From: JBAWYM01 sp037143575
Lineage (GTDB): Bacteria; Patescibacteriota; Gracilibacteria; Peribacterales; Peribacteraceae
Direction: 5' to 3'
Assembly (NCBI GenBank): GCA_037143575.1
Contig: JBAWYM010000035.1
Coordinates: 1-20,215, forward strand
Length of the DNA stretch: 20,215 nucleotides
The translations under genes were made by a program, and so were the position numbers. Shown in pieces: positions 1-8,019 of the stretch (its first letter is position 1; each line of letters opens with the position of its first letter). A model generated the notes under the pieces. That model was given only the letters and a program-made list of their open reading frames with translations. It searched no databases and was not told the DNA's origin.

Positions 1-43
1 CCTGTGTTCAAGCCCGGAGCCGCAGCGCAGGGCGGGACACAGG
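1..43. repeat. Short inverted repeat at window edge
   Basis: Arms CCTGTGT (1-7) and ACACAGG (37-43) enclose a GC-rich loop. No gene is visible to the left, so it could be a terminator of an off-window gene or another dispersed hairpin. From here to 105 I see only AT-rich, purine-rich sequence with no gene. Confidence 0.35.
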
Positions 44-105
44 GTTATTCACTGATTGTTCAAGAACAAAAGAAAGCAAAGCGATCCGGGAATCTTGCAA
101 AAAAA

Positions 106-139
106 GAACTAAAAACTAACAACTAAAGAACTAATAACT
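106..139. repeat. Degenerate heptamer array (unit about GAACTAA)
   Basis: Units GAACTAA, AAACTAA, CAACTAA, then after a one-base shift GAACTAA and a partial TAACT. It lies just downstream of the stop of the minus-strand gene at 154, so its RNA copy would be T-rich. It is one of several short-unit arrays in the spacers of this window. Confidence 0.65.
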
Positions 140-153
140 GTTTAACCGTCCCG

Positions 154-2127
154 TCAGCGAACGATATCCACCACATACAGCCTCTTATCATCCAGCACGT
201 ACAACCGTGATTCATCCGGATCGACAGAGAGATCTTTGAGCTTCCCCACCTGATCGCCTTCGAGTACATACTGCATCTTGTAGGCGGATTCCCCTGTCTG
301 GCCGCCGTCAGTCGTGACGATGATACGAGAATTGGCAGGATCCAAGAAATAGAGATTGCCGTTGGGCACCTTGAATACCTTCGTGGCGGTTTCAAGCATA
401 TTCTTCTCGGGTGCATGACGGATGGCGAATGGCTGACTCTCTCCACGGAAAAGCCGTACCACCTCTCCGCCCTGCTTCAAGACAAAGATACTGCTATCGA
501 TAGCCATGGAGAGCGCTCCCTCAAGCTTCCCATTGACGTTGTACTCCGTAGGAGCGCCGTAACGATTGCTCAGACGCTCATATTTATAGATTTGGTTATT
601 TTGAGGAGAGAGCAAATAGAGATACCGCAAGTATGTCTGGAGATCTTTACCACTGATCCAGCCTGCAGGATCTTCGGTTTTCATCACGACCGTCTGGCTT
701 TTCCCCACCTCGATCACACTATTCTCCGCCGTCTGAAACACTACGGACTGGAAACGTGGGAAGTCTGTCGCATCGGCAATGGTCTCTTTGTCGGTCACCC
801 GTACAGGATCTTCCAAATTATTGAGAAGAGCTCTGTAACTATTCTGCTTATCGTAGAGAGTGAATTCACTATTTCCGAGAGGAGCCAACCCCTGCAGAGT
901 GATGGCGGGATTTTTCGCGGCAGCATTCACTACCAATCGCGGCGAAAGGCGAACGATATGATTGATCTCCTCACGCTTCGTCCGGATGCGATCAAGAAGA
1001 TCAAGGGATTCCGTCCTAAAGAGCCCACTTTCGTTATTCATCACCTGCTTAGCTTCTTCTTCGGCCTGAATAAGAGCAGCGTTGACACCATCGACATCGC
1101 CCGTCAGTTGACGATTATCGGCAATGGCGATTTCTTCATCGATCTGCAGCAAAAGTATTTTGAGCTCCGCACGTGTTTTCCCCTGACCAGTCGCTGCGGA
1201 TATGTTCACGATCACCCACACAAGAAGAAAGACTCCGAGGGCCCCAGCAAGGAGAAGGAGATGTGCCCGTCGGCGGCGCTGGGGATTTTTAAGATCAGTG
1301 ATGATTCCGGAAACCCACTCAGCACTGCGTTCCCAAGCACGGGAAAGTGCCTTAGATGTGAGAACAGACTGTGCCCACTTCTGGACATTGTGTAGAAAAG
1401 GAGAAAGAGAGAACTTCAAGGAGGGCAATGTAAACGATGCTTTCGCTCGCCGATCCCGCCGATTGCCACGAACCGCAGGAGTAGGAGAAGATTCCTCCTT
1501 CAGAGAAAGCTGTCGCCCACCACGCACGTGCAGAGAGGCGAGTGCAGCGTGTTCTCCTTCCGCTTCCAGCGCCCCCTCCAGCTCTTCGAAAAGCTGCTCA
1601 CCACGCTGGATCATGTGAGCCAATTGCGCTGGAGTGACGGCACGAAGCAGGCGCTGTGTGGAGAAAACGACACTATCTCTAGCCTCCAGCTGGCCACTGG
1701 CGATGTGGACGAATGCGGGGAGAGGCTTGCCGCGGGTGTACTCGGTAATCTGGCTCGCAGAACCCGCGCGGATGATATACGCCTCCGCGGCACCGGCATG
1801 CGAAACGTGCAATGTCCCGCTCTCCCCCACCACAGCAACGATGGCATGGATGCCACTCACCGCCTTGGAGAGAATCAGGCCCTTCAGGAGACCATTCAGT
1901 TCTTTGAGCGCACCATCCAACCGCTCCGCCGGATCGCCTTCCGTCTCGAGAAGCGCATGCTCGATCACCACCACACACTCTTTCTCTACGGTCTTCGCAT
2001 CAGCAGGAGACGCTTCGACCTCCAGAAGGAAGCAAACGCGTTCTTTGAGCGAAGAAACGAACGAAAGCGCGACTAGGGAAACTCCCTTCGCGACTTTGGT
2101 CATGCCCGTTTGGACTGTAACGTCCAT
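154..2127 (-). CDS. Membrane protein: PP2C-like (probably inactive) domain, one TM helix, propeller-like C-terminus
   Basis: 657 residues, name unknown. Residues 1-205 resemble the PP2C/SpoIIE phosphatase fold: an HVSHAGAAEAYIIRAG stretch (about 107-122) looks like the family's 'NvGDSRaYl.r' strand, and DSVVFSTQRL (151-160) like its 'gD.llLcSDGL' strand. The acidic metal ligands expected there are missing (AG instead of GD; Gln instead of Asp), so it may be a pseudophosphatase. A basic linker (220-287, ending QRRRR) leads to one TM helix (about 288-310), then a likely coiled coil (315-385), then a beta-rich region (about 395-657) with repeats such as GNLYFLDPANSRIIV and SRLYVLDDKRLYVVD, typical of propeller blades. 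I infer an N-inside topology with the propeller outside. The ATG at 2127 has a TACCCT -10 box 10 nt upstream; ATG 2103 is an alternative. Domain calls are inference from sequence character. Confidence 0.8.
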   Translation of the reverse strand: MDVTVQTGMTKVAKGVSLVALSFVSSLKERVCFLLEVEASPADAKTVEKECVVVIEHALLETEGDPAERLDGALKELNGLLKGLILSKAVSGIHAIVAVVGESGTLHVSHAGAAEAYIIRAGSASQITEYTRGKPLPAFVHIASGQLEARDSVVFSTQRLLRAVTPAQLAHMIQRGEQLFEELEGALEAEGEHAALASLHVRGGRQLSLKEESSPTPAVRGNRRDRRAKASFTLPSLKFSLSPFLHNVQKWAQSVLTSKALSRAWERSAEWVSGIITDLKNPQRRRRAHLLLLAGALGVFLLVWVIVNISAATGQGKTRAELKILLLQIDEEIAIADNRQLTGDVDGVNAALIQAEEEAKQVMNNESGLFRTESLDLLDRIRTKREEINHIVRLSPRLVVNAAAKNPAITLQGLAPLGNSEFTLYDKQNSYRALLNNLEDPVRVTDKETIADATDFPRFQSVVFQTAENSVIEVGKSQTVVMKTEDPAGWISGKDLQTYLRYLYLLSPQNNQIYKYERLSNRYGAPTEYNVNGKLEGALSMAIDSSIFVLKQGGEVVRLFRGESQPFAIRHAPEKNMLETATKVFKVPNGNLYFLDPANSRIIVTTDGGQTGESAYKMQYVLEGDQVGKLKDLSVDPDESRLYVLDDKRLYVVDIVR

Positions 2128-2137
2128 ACGGAGAGCG

Positions 2138-2143
2138 AGGGTA
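2138..2143 (-). promoter_or_regulatory. Candidate -10 box for the 154-2127 gene
   Basis: Minus-strand TACCCT lies 10 nt before ATG 2127, predicting a leader of about 3 nt. No clear -35 and no Shine-Dalgarno sequence is seen. Confidence 0.4.
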
Positions 2144-2226
2144 CCTTAAGAGAGTGAGCGCGAGCAAGCGATTGACATGATGTACGCACCAAAAATAACA
2201 ATAAAGAAAAGCTCTGTTTAAAGTTA

Positions 2227-2280
2227 GGAACCGCTGAAAAATGTCATGGTTCGACGCGGCTCACCATGACATTTTTCTCG
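2227..2280. repeat. Dispersed palindromic repeat, family A (long form, right end decayed)
   Basis: Perfect 14-bp arms AAAAATGTCATGGT (2237-2250) and ACCATGACATTTTT (2263-2276) enclose a 12-nt loop, TCGACGCGGCTC. The left flank GGAACCGCTGAA (2228-2239) matches the outer arm of the copy at 19018-19094. The A/T-flanked hairpin resembles a bidirectional terminator, but it lies between divergent genes, so a mobile repeat is more likely. Confidence 0.8.
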
Positions 2281-2289
2281 AGCGATCTC

Positions 2290-2298
2290 TGTTACAAT
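2290..2298 (+). promoter_or_regulatory. Candidate extended -10 promoter upstream of RNase J
   Basis: TGTTACAAT is an extended -10 (TGnTACAAT). The start would be near 2305, giving a leader of about 120 nt that contains two small palindromes and a four-codon ORF (ATG at 2312). There is no good -35. Confidence 0.35.
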
Positions 2299-2364
2299 CC
2301 ATATTCTTAGAATGAAAATTCATTGATTAGAAGCCAGAATCTCGATGCCTCGACAAGCATGTAC

Positions 2365-2393
2365 TTGCTTTTTGCCTTCCGAAGGACTACACT
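2365..2393 (+). promoter_or_regulatory. Candidate sigma-70-type promoter for RNase J
   Basis: TTGCTT (2365-2370), a 17-bp spacer and TACACT (2388-2393) predict a start near 2400, 28 nt before the GTG start codon. The leader contains no Shine-Dalgarno sequence. Confidence 0.5.
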
Positions 2394-2427
2394 GGAGACA
2401 TTCTAGTTTATTTTCCAAGAACAACTC

Positions 2428-4470
2428 GTGAAAACCATCGGTGAATGGCTCCAAAAGAAATTAGGAGCCGACCCTACGGATTCCCCTTCCGCGCCAGAGA
2501 CCGGCGGGAAGGATTTACAGAGGTCTCCCACAACACAGGCCCCCGGCCAAAGACCAGGGAATAATCGTCCCCAGCAGGGGCAGCAACAGCCTCGCCCTCA
2601 GCAGGGTCGTGGCCAGCCCCAAGGGCAGCGTCCGCAGCAACCGCGCGGAAACCAGCAGCCCCGTCCTCCTCAGCAACAGCGACCACAGCAGCCGAGGACA
2701 AACCAGCCGGCTCGCCCTCCCCAACAGCAACGGCCCAACCAGCCTCCTCGCGCGAATATGCCGCAGCAGCAACCCCGCCCGCTCCCTGTCGTTCAGGGAA
2801 AGGCTGGCGGACTGCGTGTGTATCCGCTGGGCGGCTTCGAACAAGTCGGCCGCAACTGCTTCGTGATCGAAGTCGATCAGGATATCTACATCATCGACCT
2901 CGGCCTGCAGTTCCCGGATGAAGACATGCTCGGGATCGATTACCTCGTGCCGGATATCTCCTGTCTGAAAGGACGCGAGAACCGGATCAAGGCGATCCTC
3001 TTCACCCACGGTCACCTCGACCACATCGGCGCCGTGCAGCACCTCCTCCCCGCTCTCCACTTCCCGCCGTGCTACGGCACCAAGCTCACGATGGCCTTCG
3101 TCCGCAAGCGCCTCGATGAGGCCAAGATGACGTCCCAGGTGCAGCTGAACACCGTTGCCTACAATCAGAAGGTGCGCATCGGCAAGTGCGAAGCGGAGTT
3201 CCTCCGCGTCACGCACTCGATCCCGGATTCTGCAGCCATCGCGCTCAAGACGCCGTACGGAACGATCATGCACACCGGTGACTTCAAGTTCGATTTGACG
3301 CCGGTCGATGAACCGCCTGCAGACTTCCAGCGCTTCGCGGAGCTCGGTAAAGAAGGAGTGCTCGCGATCATCGCCGACTCCACCAATGTGAATAAGCCTG
3401 GCTACAGCAAGAGCGAACGGGATATCTCCGAGACGCTCCGCGGCCTCATCCGCGACGCCAACGGACGCGTGATCATCTCCACCTTCAGCTCACTTCTCAG
3501 TCGCATCCAGCAGATCGTGAACCACGCCAAGGACTTCAATCGCAAGGTCTTCGTGTCGGGCCGGAGCATGGAGAACAATATCGAAATCGCGCAGAACCTC
3601 GGGTACCTCAAAGCTCCCCGTGGCCTCATCCGCAAGGTGGGCCCCGGCATGGAGAAGATTCCCGATAAGGAAGTGCTCATCATCACCACGGGAAGCCAGG
3701 GTGAAGAAATGGCGGGCCTCGCCCGCATCGGGCTGGGGACCCACCGCAATATCTCCGTGAAAGCGGGCGATACCATCATCCTGAGCTCTAACCCCATCAT
3801 CGGCAACGAACGGTCTGTCGCCAAGGTCGTCAATAACCTGCACCTCAAAGGCGCCAAGGTGAAGACGAACGCGGAGCTCGCGCTCCACACCACGGGCCAC
3901 GGGCATGCTGGAGATATCCTCTTGATGCACCAGCTCGTCCGTGCCAAGCACATCATCCCCGAGCACGGCGAACCGCACATGGTCGCCGCCCACGCGGATC
4001 TCGCGCGCTCCATCGGCTACGAGGACAATCAAATTCACACGCTGACCAACGGCGAAATCCTCGAGTTCGATAATCAGGGCGCCGCCCGCAAGAGCAAGCA
4101 GAAGCACCTCATCCAGGACGTCATCATCGATGGCCTTGGGAGTGCGGGCGAAGGCCAGCGTGTCCTCACCGACCGCAAGGTCATGAGCACCGCAGGCGTC
4201 CTCGTCCTCGTGCTCCGTGTGTACAGCCAGAGCAAGCGCCTCGTCGGCGATCCGGATATTCTCTCCCGCGGCCTCATCTACGGCTCGGAGCAGACGGTGA
4301 TCACCAAAGAGGTGAATGATATCGTCCGCAAAGCCTACGAAGAATCCATCAATCGCGGCGAAGTCGACCGCCTCGATACCAAGCGGACAATCAGCGGTGC
4401 TCTCTACCGGTACTTCGACCGGAAGCTAGACAGAGAGCCCATGATTATTCCGATCATTGTGGAAGTATAA
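2428..4470 (+). CDS. rnj: Ribonuclease J with long Pro/Gln/Arg-rich N-terminal tail
   Basis: 680 residues; metallo-beta-lactamase/beta-CASP ribonuclease of RNA decay and maturation, cytoplasmic. The catalytic motif FTHGHLDHIG is at 192-201, HTGD at 282-285, GHGHAGD at 490-496 and PEHGEP at 511-516, all as expected for RNase J. The core starts near residue 128 (GLRVYPLGGFEQVG) and a C-terminal domain follows the nuclease. Before the core, residues about 30-122 are low-complexity P/Q/R/N with recurring PQQQRP and QPRP units, so the protein is about 125 residues longer than typical RNase J (about 555). The tail is probably disordered and basic; a role in RNA or partner binding is inference. The GTG at 2428 is the only initiator that keeps the tail in frame before the core. 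The gene stands alone, ends in a strong hairpin, and is divergent from the membrane protein at its left. Confidence 0.95.
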   Translation: MKTIGEWLQKKLGADPTDSPSAPETGGKDLQRSPTTQAPGQRPGNNRPQQGQQQPRPQQGRGQPQGQRPQQPRGNQQPRPPQQQRPQQPRTNQPARPPQQQRPNQPPRANMPQQQPRPLPVVQGKAGGLRVYPLGGFEQVGRNCFVIEVDQDIYIIDLGLQFPDEDMLGIDYLVPDISCLKGRENRIKAILFTHGHLDHIGAVQHLLPALHFPPCYGTKLTMAFVRKRLDEAKMTSQVQLNTVAYNQKVRIGKCEAEFLRVTHSIPDSAAIALKTPYGTIMHTGDFKFDLTPVDEPPADFQRFAELGKEGVLAIIADSTNVNKPGYSKSERDISETLRGLIRDANGRVIISTFSSLLSRIQQIVNHAKDFNRKVFVSGRSMENNIEIAQNLGYLKAPRGLIRKVGPGMEKIPDKEVLIITTGSQGEEMAGLARIGLGTHRNISVKAGDTIILSSNPIIGNERSVAKVVNNLHLKGAKVKTNAELALHTTGHGHAGDILLMHQLVRAKHIIPEHGEPHMVAAHADLARSIGYEDNQIHTLTNGEILEFDNQGAARKSKQKHLIQDVIIDGLGSAGEGQRVLTDRKVMSTAGVLVLVLRVYSQSKRLVGDPDILSRGLIYGSEQTVITKEVNDIVRKAYEESINRGEVDRLDTKRTISGALYRYFDRKLDREPMIIPIIVEV

Positions 4471-4478
4471 CAATAGAA

Positions 4479-4521
4479 AACCATCCCGTAGGACAGGAAT
4501 ATTCCTGTCCTACGGGGTTTT
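4479..4521 (+). terminator. Rho-independent terminator after RNase J
   Basis: A perfect 16-bp inverted repeat with no unpaired loop (4485-4500 and 4501-4516, arm CCCGTAGGACAGGAAT), preceded by AAAACC and followed by GTTTTCTC, starts 14 nt after the stop codon. The AAAA side could also serve the other strand. Confidence 0.8.
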
Positions 4522-4580
4522 CTCGTATGCGACACCGCTGAACACTCCCCATCTTCGCTCTATCCTCAACGCTCCATTTC

Positions 4581-4589
4581 TGCTATACT
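4581..4589 (+). promoter_or_regulatory. Extended -10 promoter for the 4596 gene, leaderless
   Basis: TGCTATACT is an extended -10. TATACT ends 6 nt before ATG 4596, so the expected start is the A of the ATG. The same nine bases recur before the next gene. Confidence 0.7.
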
Positions 4590-4595
4590 ACTACG

Positions 4596-5615
4596 ATGTC
4601 TCTACGCCCATTGCACACAGTCCTCGGCGGCACGACTCTCGTCCTCGGCGTCCTGAGCCTAGGCATTGCCACATTCGCATTCACCGGCTTCACCCCATCG
4701 TCATCCGCTCCGATTCAGGGACGTCTGCTCCCGGATAACATTCGCGCAGATACTGTCCCCTGGAAAGTCTTCACCCCCGATTTGATCATTGCCGGAATCA
4801 CTGTCCCTGCGGATACGAATGCCATCATTCAGCTTCCTCCCGATCGTAAGCCCATCCTCCGGGATGTCCTCTTCGGGACCGTCAATGACACGACCACGCG
4901 CTACTGGGGATACTGTCTGCCCGAGGATTACCAAAAGGAGAACGCCATGACGAGGAATGTCCTCCCGGGAAAGATCTTCATGTCTGAGGGTGAGCAGAAA
5001 GCGCGTGCCGCGAACTACGCACAAACACTCCGAAAGAATTTCACCATTCCCCGTGATCTCACAGAAGAAGACCTCAACGGGACACGAGTGGCCGCACAGG
5101 GGCTGATCTATAGTGAATTCATGACATTCGAACCCAGTGCGATTTGTTACGTGATGAGTGATCATCCGCTGGCAACCAGCGTCGATGATGATGAAGACGG
5201 CGCGAATAACATGGTCGAGCGCAATTATCACTCTCTCTCCCGCAATCCCGATACAGACGGTGATGGGCTGAACGATGGATGTGAAATCTTCGGAGATAAG
5301 ACATCACCCATCCTCCGTGACACCGACGGTGACGGGCTGATCGATGGAATAGAGGATGCTAATCACAATTGTCGTTACGATCCAGGGACCGAAACGAACC
5401 CGCTGGCGTGGGATACCGACAATGACGGACTCCCCGACGGGCTCATGAAAATGGGGGATTTCCGCAATACACGCCTCATGGGTGAAGATAAGAATCTCAA
5501 CGGTACGGTCGACCCCGGCGAATCCGATCCCAAGAGGTGGTCCTCGGCAAAAGACGGTGTGTCGGATGGAGACCGCTACTGGCAATGTATTTTCGGAGGG
5601 AAGCAGGGTTGCTGA
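4596..5615 (+). CDS. Exported protein with thrombospondin-type-3-like calcium-binding repeats
   Basis: 339 residues. The N-terminus (about 8-31) is a hydrophobic signal or anchor segment. Residues 35-190 are not recognised. From 197 there is an acidic Ca-binding region: VDDDEDGANN, DTDGDGLNDGCE (219-230), DTDGDGLIDGIE (242-253), DTDNDGLPDGL (273-283) and DKNLNGTVDPGE (298-309), the DxDxDG loop pattern of TSP type-3/dockerin-like repeats common in secreted bacterial proteins. Cysteines at 107, 184, 229, 259, 331 and 339 could form disulfides outside the cell. It most likely acts on the cell surface, perhaps in adhesion; that is inference. The ATG at 4596 is preferred because it sits 6 nt after the -10; the only gap to the next gene is 29 nt, which holds that gene's own promoter. 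Confidence 0.85.
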   Translation: MSLRPLHTVLGGTTLVLGVLSLGIATFAFTGFTPSSSAPIQGRLLPDNIRADTVPWKVFTPDLIIAGITVPADTNAIIQLPPDRKPILRDVLFGTVNDTTTRYWGYCLPEDYQKENAMTRNVLPGKIFMSEGEQKARAANYAQTLRKNFTIPRDLTEEDLNGTRVAAQGLIYSEFMTFEPSAICYVMSDHPLATSVDDDEDGANNMVERNYHSLSRNPDTDGDGLNDGCEIFGDKTSPILRDTDGDGLIDGIEDANHNCRYDPGTETNPLAWDTDNDGLPDGLMKMGDFRNTRLMGEDKNLNGTVDPGESDPKRWSSAKDGVSDGDRYWQCIFGGKQGC

Positions 5616-5629
5616 TACAGGCTAAATTA

Positions 5630-5638
5630 TGCTATACT
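5630..5638 (+). promoter_or_regulatory. Extended -10 promoter for the 5645 gene, leaderless
   Basis: TGCTATACT again, with TATACT (5633-5638) ending 6 nt before ATG 5645. It lies between two closely spaced genes, so the second can be transcribed separately. Confidence 0.7.
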
Positions 5639-5644
5639 ATCCCG

Positions 5645-6172
5645 ATGACATCCAAACACATCCTCACAGCGGCACTCGCTCTCCTCGCCTCCTTCGCAGC
5701 AGCGGGAACGGCCTATGCCTATATCTCTCCTGAGGATGTCCTTCTCAACAAGAGCACTTATCTTCCTCCCAATTCCCGCGGCGCTCCGGATCGACTCGCA
5801 GCCCAACAGGATGCAGTCGCAACCAAGCAACAGCGCGAGTTCAATATCCTCGTCGAGAGCCAGCACCCGACAGCCCAGTCTAGCTCCTCCGCGGTATCAT
5901 CCGCTGCAGATACCACCGATCCCACGAAAGCTCTCTCTGCTGATGATCAGGAACTACTGCGAACGGCGAGAATTCTCCAGCGCGTGCAGAAGAATCAGAT
6001 CATTCTCCAGTACGGCGGACGCACCCTCGACGGGAGTGATTACCACGGCGGGGCTCCGCTCGCACCCAGTGGTGCAGGAGGCGTTCTCTCCGCCATCGTC
6101 ATGATCGGAGCGGTGGGGTGGACGATTGTTCGGGCGAAAATGTTGAAGAAGGGGACGCGGTTAGAAATCTAG
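5645..6172 (+). CDS. Exported, C-terminally membrane-anchored protein of unknown function
   Basis: 175 residues. A clear signal peptide (residues 1-25, hydrophobic ILTAALALLASFAAAG, likely cleavage after AYA) is followed by a hydrophilic helical region, a Ser/Ala-rich linker (about 76-90), a DDQELLRTARILQRVQKNQIILQ helix-like segment (about 98-120, written here only to show its character) and a Gly/Pro-rich stretch. A TM helix at about 147-163 is followed by basic residues (RAKMLKKGTR), giving an extracytoplasmic body with a short cytoplasmic tail. I recognise no family. An in-frame extension upstream to 5537 overlaps the previous gene and is rejected because the -10 box lies just before ATG 5645. 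Its position beside the Ca-repeat protein suggests an envelope role. Confidence 0.8.
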   Translation: MTSKHILTAALALLASFAAAGTAYAYISPEDVLLNKSTYLPPNSRGAPDRLAAQQDAVATKQQREFNILVESQHPTAQSSSSAVSSAADTTDPTKALSADDQELLRTARILQRVQKNQIILQYGGRTLDGSDYHGGAPLAPSGAGGVLSAIVMIGAVGWTIVRAKMLKKGTRLEI

Positions 6173-6180
6173 GTCAAAAC

Positions 6181-6270
6181 CATTGTTGCATTGTTCAATT
6201 GTTGCATTGCTGGTTTGTTGAAGAGCCCGATTGAATAATAACAATGGAACAATTTAACAATGGAACAATG
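6181..6270. repeat. Imperfect inverted repeat built of 8-bp units
   Basis: Two 29-nt arms (6181-6209 and 6242-6270) pair with three mismatches across a 32-nt loop. Each arm is itself an octamer array: TTGTTGCA, TTGTTCAA, TTGTTGCA on the left; AACAATGG, AACAATTT, AACAATGG on the right. It fills the spacer between the anchored protein and recJ and ends 9 nt before the recJ -10 box. Confidence 0.75.
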
Positions 6271-6278
6271 CCCGTCTC

Positions 6279-6287
6279 TGATAGGCT
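6279..6287 (+). promoter_or_regulatory. Candidate extended -10 promoter for recJ
   Basis: TGATAGGCT matches TGnTAnnnT, with the last T 8 nt before ATG 6296, predicting a leader of about 2 nt. It abuts the inverted repeat at 6181-6270. Confidence 0.5.
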
Positions 6288-6295
6288 CGCTGCCC

Positions 6296-7936
6296 ATGCC
6301 ACCCGTATTATCATTCACCGGAAAGCGCTGGATTATTCCCGAGCCTACTGAGGCCAGCGGTGATATTTTGCAAAACCTCAAAGAGAGCAGGGGAATCAGA
6401 TCATCGGAGTCCATCATTTCGCCGACGGTGTACCCCGATATCACCATTATCTGTGACCGGCTAAGACAGGCGATTGAGCGGCGCGAAACGATCGGCATCT
6501 TCGGCGACTATGACTGTGACGGCATCACCGGCGCGGCAATCCTCGTCCGGCTCCTGCGCAGACGCGGCATCGAACCGATCGTCATACTTCCGCACAGAGT
6601 CCGCGACGGATACGGATTGACGACAATGATGATCGAACGCTGGAAAGCACACGGGATCTCTCTTCTCCTCACGGTCGATACGGGAATCACCGCAGTCGAT
6701 GCCATTGCCGAAGCGCGGCGAAGCGGCATCGATGTCCTCATCACCGATCACCATCACTTGCAGGAAGAAGTACCAGCGGCATTCGGTATTCTCCATCCAG
6801 CGCTCGCCCCAGGATATCCCGAGCCGCACCCATCAGGGTCGGGTGTCGCCTTTGCGCTCGCAACCGCTCTGGAAGGAACGGCTACATGGGAGGGAAGAGA
6901 TACAGATATCGCTCTAGCTGCCATTGGAATGATCGCGGACCTTGTGCCATTACAGGGTGGAAACCGTGCGCTCGTCCAAGAAGGCATCACCGCTCTCAAT
7001 GCCCTCACCGATGGGCCGCTCGCGCTCTTCGCCGATACTATTCGCTCCAAAAACCGTGCGCTGGTAGCGACGGATATTGCCTTCCGCTTAGCCCCGCGCA
7101 TCAACGCCGCTGGCCGCATGGAAGATCCGATGATCGCGCTCACGGCTCTCCTCGATGGCGGACCCGCACTCCAATCACTCGAGACTCTCAATGGGCTACG
7201 GCAGAGCAGTACCCTCTCTCTTCTCGTAGAGACATACACACTCCTCGATCTTCCGGAGAATCCGTCGCACGAACAATTGATGTCCCTCCCGCCGCTCCTC
7301 GCCGTCGCACATGCGTCCTTTCCGGAAGGCATCATTGGCCTTCTCGCCGGCAGACTCACCGAAGCCTTCGGCCGTCCCAGCCTCGTCGCCACGATTCGCG
7401 ATGGACGGTGTACAGCGTCCCTTCGAAGCATTCCTGCATTCCATGTTGCACAAGGATTGAAGCGGTGCAGTGATCTCCTCGGGAGCTTCGGCGGCCACGC
7501 ACAGGCAGCAGGATGCTCCTTCGCCGAAGCAGACTTCCCACTCCTTCGGCAGCGCATGAGCGATGATGTCGCCGCGCACGTGTCGTCCGAAGATCTCTTC
7601 CCATCACTTTCCATCGCATCCAGTATCCAGCCACAGAACATCACCGTTGGATTCTGCGAAGGTCTCGCTGCATTGGAACCTTTCGGGCAAGGTAATCCTG
7701 AACCACTCTTCCTCCTACCACATGTCCGCTTGGAGAATTGCCGGCAAGTCGGAGCAGAAGGTGCGCATTTGCAATGCCGTGTCGCCGACATCAAGGCGAT
7801 CGGCTTTCGCCTCGGAGCATTCATGGCAGAGACCATGAAGCCACTCGATATCACGTGCAAGCTGCAGGTGGACACGTGGAACGGATACCGCAATCCGCAG
7901 GTGGTGATCGAGGATATGCGGGTGTCGAAGTGGTAA
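6296..7936 (+). CDS. recJ: Single-stranded-DNA-specific exonuclease RecJ
   Basis: 546 residues; 5'-3' single-strand DNA exonuclease of recombination and repair, DHH superfamily, cytoplasmic. Motifs: GIFGDYDCDGITG (67-79) with metal ligands D71, D73 and D75; VDTG (127-130); DHHH (151-154), the family-defining motif; RINAAGRM; and the DHHA1 substrate motif GGHAQAAG (399-406). An OB-like C-terminal region containing FGQGNPEPLF follows. The length fits RecJ (E. coli 577). Start choice: an ATG at 6260 lies inside the inverted repeat and adds 12 unrelated residues; ATG 6296 follows a candidate -10 box by 8 nt and leads directly into a proline-rich start typical of the family. No Shine-Dalgarno sequence is seen. 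Confidence 0.95.
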   Translation: MPPVLSFTGKRWIIPEPTEASGDILQNLKESRGIRSSESIISPTVYPDITIICDRLRQAIERRETIGIFGDYDCDGITGAAILVRLLRRRGIEPIVILPHRVRDGYGLTTMMIERWKAHGISLLLTVDTGITAVDAIAEARRSGIDVLITDHHHLQEEVPAAFGILHPALAPGYPEPHPSGSGVAFALATALEGTATWEGRDTDIALAAIGMIADLVPLQGGNRALVQEGITALNALTDGPLALFADTIRSKNRALVATDIAFRLAPRINAAGRMEDPMIALTALLDGGPALQSLETLNGLRQSSTLSLLVETYTLLDLPENPSHEQLMSLPPLLAVAHASFPEGIIGLLAGRLTEAFGRPSLVATIRDGRCTASLRSIPAFHVAQGLKRCSDLLGSFGGHAQAAGCSFAEADFPLLRQRMSDDVAAHVSSEDLFPSLSIASSIQPQNITVGFCEGLAALEPFGQGNPEPLFLLPHVRLENCRQVGAEGAHLQCRVADIKAIGFRLGAFMAETMKPLDITCKLQVDTWNGYRNPQVVIEDMRVSKW

Positions 7937-8019
7937 CGGATATACACACTATCCTCTGCAGCAGGACACTTTTGTACTGATCCGATTGCCGTAGAACCGG
8001 TACCTGCGCAAAAATCACC

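Noticed and set aside
415..2149. Long plus-strand open frames of 326, 182 and 171 codons
   Set aside because: They lie opposite the 657-residue minus-strand gene, have Arg/Ser/His-rich shadow composition and no domain signal.
2515..4107. Several minus-strand open frames of over 200 codons
   Set aside because: Shadows of the RNase J gene caused by its GC-rich codon use.
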